Assembly (NCBI RefSeq): GCF_011304195.1
Contig: NZ_CP049887.1
Coordinates: 434,001 to 498,000, forward strand
Direction of reading: 5' to 3'
Length of the DNA stretch: 64,000 bases
Source of the DNA: Vagococcus hydrophili
GTDB lineage: Bacteria; Bacillota; Bacilli; Lactobacillales; Vagococcaceae
The translations under genes were made by a program, and so were the position numbers. Under the pieces are notes generated by a model, which did no database searches, was not told where the DNA came from, and saw only the letters and a program-made list of their open reading frames with translations. Below, in pieces: positions 59,174-64,000 of the stretch (position 1 is the first letter of the stretch; the number at the start of each line of letters is the position of its first letter).

Positions 59174-60934
59174 TTATTCCACTTCTTCCTGAAATTGACT
59201 GTTGTACAATTTCTCGTAGAAGCCTTTTTTAGCTATTAATGTTTCATGATTACCTTGTTCGATAATATGACCTTGATCCATCACTAAGATTAAATCTGCA
59301 TCTCTGATAGTTGATAATCTATGGGCAATCACAAAACTTGTTCGGCCTTCCATGACTTTATCCATGGCCTTTTGAATTAAGCTTTCTAGTCGTGTATCCA
59401 CTGAACTTGTCGCTTCATCTAAGATGAGAATTTTTGGATCTGAGATGATCGCACGAGCAATGGTTAAGAGTTGTTTTTGACCTAGGGAAACATTGTCCCC
59501 TTCTTCATTAATCTCCATGTTGTAACCATCTGGCATCGTCCGAATGAAATGATCCACATTGGCTGTTTTAGCAGCGTCTACCACTTCATAATCTGTGGCA
59601 TCTAATTTACCAAAGCGAATATTGTCACCAAGTGTCCCACTATATAGCCAAGCATCTTGTAGTACCATGCCAAAGAGTGAACGCACATCACTTCGGTTCA
59701 TCTGTTTCGTATCAATGCCGTCAATCTTAATAGCTCCTTCTGTCACGTCATAAAAACGCATTAAAAGGTTAATTAAAGTTGTTTTACCAGCACCAGTTGG
59801 ACCAACAACAGCCACTGTTTGACCACTTTTGACTTCCACATTTAAGTTTTCAATCAACGGTTTTTCTGGATCATAACTAAATGACACATTTTCAAAAGTC
59901 ACGTGACCTTCAATTTTTTCTGGTAAAGGAATATCAGACTCGTTTAGGACTTCTTCTGGTTCGTCCATAATTTCAAACACGCGCTTAGTTGCAGCAGACG
60001 CACTTTGAATCACAGATGATAATTGGGTGATTTGTCCCATTGGTTGACTGACTTGCCATACATATTGAATAAAGGCTTGCAAGTTACCTAGTAACAAAGT
60101 TCCTTGAATGATGTAGTAAGAACCAAACACTGCTACTCCTACGTAAGCACTGTAAGCTGTTAAGTTGACTAAAGGCATCATCAAGCCAGAAAGTGCCGCT
60201 GCTCTAAAACCATTATGTGCCAATTTTTTATTAACAGCTTTAAAATCTGTCATAGTTTGCTCTTCACGTCCGTAAAGTTTCAAGACGTTAAATCCAGTAA
60301 GGTTTTCTTGGACAAAACCATTTAAATCTCCTAAAGAATCTTGTTGTTTTTTGAAATACTTTTGTGAAATACTAACAACCACTTTTGAAATAATGATTGA
60401 TAACGGAATAATGATAATAACGATTAACGCTAATTTTGTATTAATCATTAGCATCGCAACAATCGCAATGGTTAATCCTAAGATAGCATTAATAATCGCA
60501 ATAAAACTTTGTTGCATGGCATTACTCACCGCATCCACATCATTTGTGACACGTGATAAAACATCCCCTAATTGATTTTTATCAAAATAAGATACTGGTA
60601 ATCGGTTAATTTTTTTATCCAAGTCACGACGTAAATCTTTCATAGAATGTTGGACCACGTTTGTCATGAAGCGTTGTGACAAGTAATTGGCCACACTATA
60701 AATGACCCCAATAACCATCACCAAGACTAATACTTTTCCAATATAATCAAAATCAAGACCTTGACCATCTTTTATATTTTGTGCCACTCTTGTTGTTGGT
60801 AGACCTGTTATGTAGGGGAAAATACCATTCATTACAACAGCGACAATCGCCATGAAAATGGCTAAGAAAAAGTTACCTTTGTAAGGAGAGATGTAAGCAT
60901 ACAAACGACTTAGTAATCCGAATGATTTTTTCAT
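59174..60934 (-). CDS. ABC exporter half-transporter (catalytic-site partner, BmrD/LmrD-like)
   Basis: A 586-residue fused permease-ATPase with six TM helices (about 15-310). The nucleotide-binding domain has Walker A VGPTGAGKT, Walker B KILILDEATSSVD with the catalytic Glu, and H-loop VIAHRLSTI. The signature motif is degenerate, VSLGQKQ instead of LSGGQ. It overlaps its partner gene by 4 nt. The pair forms a heterodimeric multidrug-type exporter with one active site, made by this Walker A/B and the partner's signature. Confidence 0.94.
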   Translation of the reverse strand: MKKSFGLLSRLYAYISPYKGNFFLAIFMAIVAVVMNGIFPYITGLPTTRVAQNIKDGQGLDFDYIGKVLVLVMVIGVIYSVANYLSQRFMTNVVQHSMKDLRRDLDKKINRLPVSYFDKNQLGDVLSRVTNDVDAVSNAMQQSFIAIINAILGLTIAIVAMLMINTKLALIVIIIIPLSIIISKVVVSISQKYFKKQQDSLGDLNGFVQENLTGFNVLKLYGREEQTMTDFKAVNKKLAHNGFRAAALSGLMMPLVNLTAYSAYVGVAVFGSYYIIQGTLLLGNLQAFIQYVWQVSQPMGQITQLSSVIQSASAATKRVFEIMDEPEEVLNESDIPLPEKIEGHVTFENVSFSYDPEKPLIENLNVEVKSGQTVAVVGPTGAGKTTLINLLMRFYDVTEGAIKIDGIDTKQMNRSDVRSLFGMVLQDAWLYSGTLGDNIRFGKLDATDYEVVDAAKTANVDHFIRTMPDGYNMEINEEGDNVSLGQKQLLTIARAIISDPKILILDEATSSVDTRLESLIQKAMDKVMEGRTSFVIAHRLSTIRDADLILVMDQGHIIEQGNHETLIAKKGFYEKLYNSQFQEEVE

Positions 60935-62661
60935 GCTAATTCCTCCTCTGTTAATTGAGATGAAGCAATATCATAGTAAATAGAACAATTTTTAAGCAAT
61001 TCCTTATGTGTTCCTGTTCCTACAACATTTCCTTCGTTTAACACAATAATCTTATCCGCATGCATAATCGTGCTGATCCGTTGTGCCACAATTAAAACCG
61101 TTGATTCTGTTGTTTCTTTTTTCAATCTATTTCTTAACGTTGCATCCGTCTTATAATCTAATGCCGAAAAACTATCATCAAAGACATAGATAGCTGGTTT
61201 TCTAATTAAGGCACGAGCAATCGCCAAGCGTTGTTTTTGTCCCCCTGAGAAGTTCGAGCCACCTTCTGAAATAGGTTCTTCTAAACCTTTGTCTTTTTGG
61301 GCAATAAATTCTGTTGCTTGTGCGATATCAAGCGCTTCTCGCATTTCTTCTTCTGTTGCGTCAGGTTTTCCGTATTTCAAATTATCCGCAATCGTTCCAG
61401 AGAACAACAACGCTTTTTGAGGTATAAATCCGATTTTATGGCGTAGTGCTGACAGTTTATAATCTCTCACGTCCACACCATCAATTTTAATCGCCCCTCT
61501 TGAAACATCATAAAATCTTGGGATTAACTGAATTAACGTTGATTTACCGCTTCCAGTACTACCAATAAATGCCACTGTTTCACCAGGACTCGCAGTAAAG
61601 GACACATCACGAATCACAGGACTTTCTGAATTTCCTGGATAAGCAAATGAAACGTCCTCAAACGACAGAACTCCTTGTGTTGTTGTTTCAGTTACCCCTT
61701 CTGGTAAATCTTTAATCACTGTTTCCATATCCAATACTTCTTGAACCCTAGCAGCTGAAACTGCGGCACGCGGATACATCATAAAGACTGATGAGAATAG
61801 AAGGAATGAAAATAACGCATGGAAAATATATTCGATAAAAGCAATTAAATTGCCGACTTCTAAACTACCTGCATCAATTTGGATACTCCCAAACCAAATA
61901 ACAAGCACCATAACAATATTAAATAAGAAGAAAAAAGCTGGTTGTGCTGCGGCCATTAATTTAAATAATTTTTTTGAACTTTCAGCGTAATCAGAATTTA
62001 CTTTGTCGAAACGCTCCTCTTCAAAAGGTTCATTGACAAAGGCACGAATCACTCGTAAACCAGATAGATTTTCTCTTAAAATCTTATTAATGTTGTCTAA
62101 ATTTTTCTGTTGTTTTGTTGATAAGGGTTCTGATTTTTTACCAATAAATAAAATTCCACCCAGTAAGAATGGTAAGGCGCCAATCACAAAAGCTGTCAAT
62201 GACGGACTTGTTCTAACAATCATGTACACACTTGAGGCAAACATAATCGGTGTAATAAACCCAATTCTTAAAATCATTCCCATAAAGGTCATGACTTGAA
62301 AAGCATCATTTGTTGTTCTTGTAATCAAAGATGACATTCCAATTTTTTCATATTCTTGATGAGAAAAAGTTTGAATATTTCCCATCATATCGTCTCGCAT
62401 ATGTTGAACCAAGCGCGTGTTAATTTTAGCTCCCACAACAGCTAAACCAATATATAGAATAATTCCTACAATAATGGTCATCACCATGAAACTACCCATT
62501 TTTTTCACATACTCAAAATCGCTGTTAACAATTCCCACGTCTAACATTTTAGCAAGTAACGTCGGTAATCCTAACTCGATAATGACAAAACCAAAAACGC
62601 AGATCATGTTAACCAACAATAATCCTTTTTGGCGCATTGCGTAATGCCACATAGTTTTCAT
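60931..62661 (-). CDS. ABC exporter half-transporter (degenerate-site partner, BmrC/LmrC-like)
   Basis: A 576-residue permease-ATPase. Walker A is IGSTGSGKS and the signature FSGGQKQR is canonical. Walker B is IYVFDDSFSALD, with Asp in place of the catalytic Glu, and the H-loop is IVAQRISTI, with Gln for His. These losses complement the degenerate signature of the next gene, as in BmrCD, LmrCD and TM287/288. The start ATG 62661 has AGGAG 8 nt upstream. It is the first gene of the two-gene operon. Confidence 0.94.
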   Translation of the reverse strand: MKTMWHYAMRQKGLLLVNMICVFGFVIIELGLPTLLAKMLDVGIVNSDFEYVKKMGSFMVMTIIVGIILYIGLAVVGAKINTRLVQHMRDDMMGNIQTFSHQEYEKIGMSSLITRTTNDAFQVMTFMGMILRIGFITPIMFASSVYMIVRTSPSLTAFVIGALPFLLGGILFIGKKSEPLSTKQQKNLDNINKILRENLSGLRVIRAFVNEPFEEERFDKVNSDYAESSKKLFKLMAAAQPAFFFLFNIVMVLVIWFGSIQIDAGSLEVGNLIAFIEYIFHALFSFLLFSSVFMMYPRAAVSAARVQEVLDMETVIKDLPEGVTETTTQGVLSFEDVSFAYPGNSESPVIRDVSFTASPGETVAFIGSTGSGKSTLIQLIPRFYDVSRGAIKIDGVDVRDYKLSALRHKIGFIPQKALLFSGTIADNLKYGKPDATEEEMREALDIAQATEFIAQKDKGLEEPISEGGSNFSGGQKQRLAIARALIRKPAIYVFDDSFSALDYKTDATLRNRLKKETTESTVLIVAQRISTIMHADKIIVLNEGNVVGTGTHKELLKNCSIYYDIASSQLTEEELA

Positions 62662-62787
62662 CTAACCATCTCCTAACTAAAAAAAAGTAAATACTATGCT
62701 TTTTCTAACATACCATATTTATTTATAAAAAGCCTATCTTTTTCGTCCATTTCAAAAAGACATTATTTACATTTGTCGCATTACCAA

Positions 62788-62911
62788 CGTGATGAAAAAG
62801 GCGTTTAGCTCCAAGCAGCTGGAGTGAATATTAAACAATCCACGGTTTTCGGATTGATTAATATTTGCGAAGTTGCCGCAGGAGCTGCCTTTTGAATCCA
62901 AACTACAACAG
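62788..62911 (+). repeat. dispersed 124-bp structured repeat, plus-strand copy
   Basis: GTGATGAAAAAGGCGTTTAG leads into CTCCAAGCAGCTGGAG, hairpin AATATTAAACAATCC/GGATTGATTAATATT, then GCCGCAGGAGCTGCCTTTTG. It has the same length and element order as the units at 12613-12860, with compensated stem changes (AGCTCC pairs with GGAGCT here and with GGAGTT there). Confidence 0.85.
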
Positions 62912-63005
62912 CGTGAATAAAAAATCGGTTTGCTCTGAGTAACTGGAAGGAGCAGATTTTTTATTCCGGACTACAGCGTGATGAAAAAGGCGCTTAGCTC
63001 CAAAC
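62912..63005 (+). repeat. second hairpin and partial repeat copy
   Basis: GAATAAAAAATC (62915-62926) pairs perfectly with GATTTTTTATTC (62955-62966), with an inner TGCTC/GAGCA stem. It is followed by a partial repeat start, GTGATGAAAAAGGCGCTTAG (62979-62998), and CTCC. No gene lies in 62662-63057 apart from these elements. Confidence 0.7.
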
Positions 63006-63010
63006 AAATA

Positions 63011-63051
63011 AAAAAATAGAGTCCAACACGCAACGTCAGTCTCTATTTTTT
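63011..63051 (-). terminator. terminator of the small membrane protein gene
   Basis: AAAAATAGAG (63012-63021) pairs with CTCTATTTTT (63041-63050); T-rich on the minus strand after the stem. Confidence 0.75.
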
Positions 63052-63057
63052 AAATAT

Positions 63058-63225
63058 TTAATTTTCGATTTCTTTTCTTTCATCCCACGTTGTTTTTATC
63101 TGACTAGCTAAAACTGACAGCATGCCTAATGTAAATATGATGTTTATCAAAATATTTCCTTGGCAGAAAACAACTGCAATTAATACGTTCATTACTATTC
63201 CAAATACCACAAGACTCAATACCAT
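63058..63225 (-). CDS. small membrane protein of unknown function
   Basis: A 55-residue ORF from ATG 63225 with AAGGGGG 7-8 nt upstream. It has two hydrophobic stretches (MVLSLVVFGIVMNVLIAVV and ILINIIFTLGMLSVLA) and a charged C-terminus (TTWDERKEIEN). It is followed by a terminator. It is divergent from the yjdI remnant. No family recognised. Confidence 0.6.
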   Translation of the reverse strand: MVLSLVVFGIVMNVLIAVVFCQGNILINIIFTLGMLSVLASQIKTTWDERKEIEN

Positions 63226-63329
63226 GTCTCTTCCCCCTTAACTTTACCTTTTTTATTATACTATCTGTTCTTAAAAAAAATAAGTCATAAATTCTTATTT
63301 TTTTCTGAATTTTACCCTCGTTAAAAAAA

Positions 63330-63338
63330 TGATATAAT
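63330..63338 (+). promoter_or_regulatory. extended -10 promoter of the yjdI-yjdJ pair
   Basis: TGATATAAT (TG 63330-63331, TATAAT 63333-63338), 26 nt before the ATG. The -35 region (TTTTACC) is weak. Confidence 0.5.
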
Positions 63339-63364
63339 GTAAAAAAGAGAAAGGATTGATGACA

Positions 63365-63632
63365 ATGACACATTCAAATGAATCACTTTTATCTGAAAAA
63401 GAATTAATTAATGAGGGTTACAGAAAGTACTCCGGACAGACGATGGATATCTTCTATAAATAAAGAAAAATGCCAACATGTCGGTAATTGCGTTCGCGGA
63501 AATTCGGCTGTTTTTGAAGTTGGTCGACGTCCTTGGATTATTACGGATAATGCCGATAACACTAAAAATGAAACAGTTGTTAATACTTGCCCTACTGGTG
63601 CTCTAAAATTCATTAAAAAGGAGAACAAATAA
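63365..63632 (+). pseudogene. yjdI: frameshifted YjdI-type (4Fe-4S) mono-cluster protein
   Basis: The first frame (63365-63463) encodes MTHSNESLLSEKELINEGY then RKYSGQTMDIFYK and a stop. The +1-shifted frame continues at once with NKEKCQHVGNCVRGNSAVFE, GRRPWIITDNAD and CPTGALKFIKK. Together they make a typical YjdI protein with its Cys cluster. One extra A in TATAAATAAAG (63455-63465) explains the break; removing it restores a single ORF of about 88 codons. Either a real frameshift or a sequencing error. yjdJ follows directly, as is usual. Confidence 0.85.
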
Positions 63633-63908
63633 ATGTTTACTTACACTCAGGAAGAAAAACGTTTTGTTGTCTTTAATCAAGAAGAAACAGAAATCGGTGA
63701 AGTGACTTGGTCTACTGCAGGGGATTCAATGATCATTATTGATCACACCTATGTTGACGACAAATACCGGGGACAAGGTATCGCTGAGAAGCTCGTTTCT
63801 CTCGTTGTTTCTTATGCTAGAGAACATCATAAAAAAATTATCCCACTTTGTCCATTTGCTAAAAAAGAGTTTGATAGAAAAAAAGAATACCAAGATATTT
63901 TAAAGTGA
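63633..63908 (+). CDS. yjdJ: YjdJ-type GNAT family N-acetyltransferase
   Basis: A 91-residue minimal acetyltransferase. The acetyl-CoA loop is VDDKYRGQGIAEKLVSLVV (RGQGIA), followed by KIIPLCPFAKKEFDRK, typical of the YjdJ/YidJ subgroup. It begins directly after the yjdI stop, with AAAGGAG upstream, so it is coupled to yjdI. Substrate unknown. Confidence 0.93.
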   Translation: MFTYTQEEKRFVVFNQEETEIGEVTWSTAGDSMIIIDHTYVDDKYRGQGIAEKLVSLVVSYAREHHKKIIPLCPFAKKEFDRKKEYQDILK

Positions 63909-63914
63909 AACGAC

Positions 63915-63953
63915 GCGTGGTTGACTAAAATTGTCTGCCACGCTTTATTTTTT
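63915..63953 (+). terminator. terminator of the yjdI-yjdJ operon
   Basis: GCGTGG (63915-63920) pairs with CCACGC (63938-63943), followed by TTTATTTTTTT. Confidence 0.8.
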
Positions 63954-64000
63954 TAGTAGTGAATGTTTCTATACAATTACTATTGATTATGATAGAATGA

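Noticed and set aside
63104-63373. Minus-strand ORF of 89 codons
   Set aside because: No ribosome binding site; the other minus-strand frame (63058-63225) has a good one and encodes a coherent membrane peptide.

Overview
This 64 kb window looks like a chromosomal segment of a low-GC, Gram-positive lactic acid bacterium (order Lactobacillales). The strong AGGAGG-type ribosome binding sites, TTG and GTG starts, wall teichoic acid genes, CpsB/C/D phosphoregulators, a sigma-54/PRD-regulated PTS operon and the general gene content fit Enterococcaceae, possibly Vagococcus. That genus-level guess is inference from gene content, not from a marker gene.

Layout. (1) 1-12.5 kb: housekeeping and accessory genes. 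They include a DUF6020-like membrane protein running off the left edge, a CNNM/HlyC-type protein, an AI-2E family exporter, a GNAT, a type I toxin-antitoxin locus (holin-like toxin with a predicted antisense RNA), a lipoprotein, an Ntdp-type phosphatase, mutY, recX, a divergent pair of putative competence regulators (ComK-like and a ComX/SigH-like sigma factor), a DUF1659/DUF2922 pair and a GH25 muramidase. (2) 12.5-16.6 kb: an accessory junction with a 124-bp tandem repeat, a RelE-like toxin whose antitoxin is truncated, an IS21-type end remnant, a Fic/VbhA module and a complete IS66-family element with an 8-bp target duplication (ATTGTATC). (3) 16.6-32 kb, all minus strand: tagD, then a Wzx/Wzy-type capsule or exopolysaccharide locus. 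It is transcribed from cpsC-cpsD-cpsB through a 4,6-dehydratase, aminotransferase, ATP-grasp enzyme, SDR, priming sugar transferase, two GT4 enzymes, polymerase, flippase, acyltransferase and epimerase. The interior is visibly more AT-rich than its flanks. (4) 32-44.4 kb: wall teichoic acid genes: mnaA, three CDP-glycerol glycerophosphotransferase-family proteins (one a 1185-residue fusion), tagG, tagA, tagH, an LCP ligase and divergent tagO. (5) 44.4-64 kb: BrkB-like protein, map, flavodoxin, TetR, M29 aminopeptidase, Mga-like regulator, tRNA-Arg(CCT), a IIB-IIA PTS pair behind a near-consensus sigma-54 promoter with its LevR/CelR-type activator, a DEAD-box helicase, a Gfo/Idh/MocA oxidoreductase, sfsA, a methyltransferase, a small ORF with an apparent ATT start, a heterodimeric ABC exporter and a frameshifted yjdI followed by yjdJ.

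How the parts work together. TagO and TagA (using ManNAc made by MnaA) build the teichoic acid linkage unit. TagD makes CDP-glycerol. The TagB/TagF-like enzymes polymerise it, TagGH export it and the LCP protein can attach it to peptidoglycan. TagO and LCP functions may be shared with the neighbouring capsule system. CpsB, CpsC and CpsD control polymerisation by tyrosine phosphorylation.

Main points for a second look: a family of about 124-bp structured intergenic repeats at three loci with compensatory stem changes; the teichoic acid fusion enzyme with GW/SH3-like modules inserted inside a GT-B fold; an ATP-grasp enzyme in the capsule pathway; three toxin-antitoxin systems in different states of intactness; a ComK-like/sigma-factor pair; and an orphan sigma-54 PTS operon.
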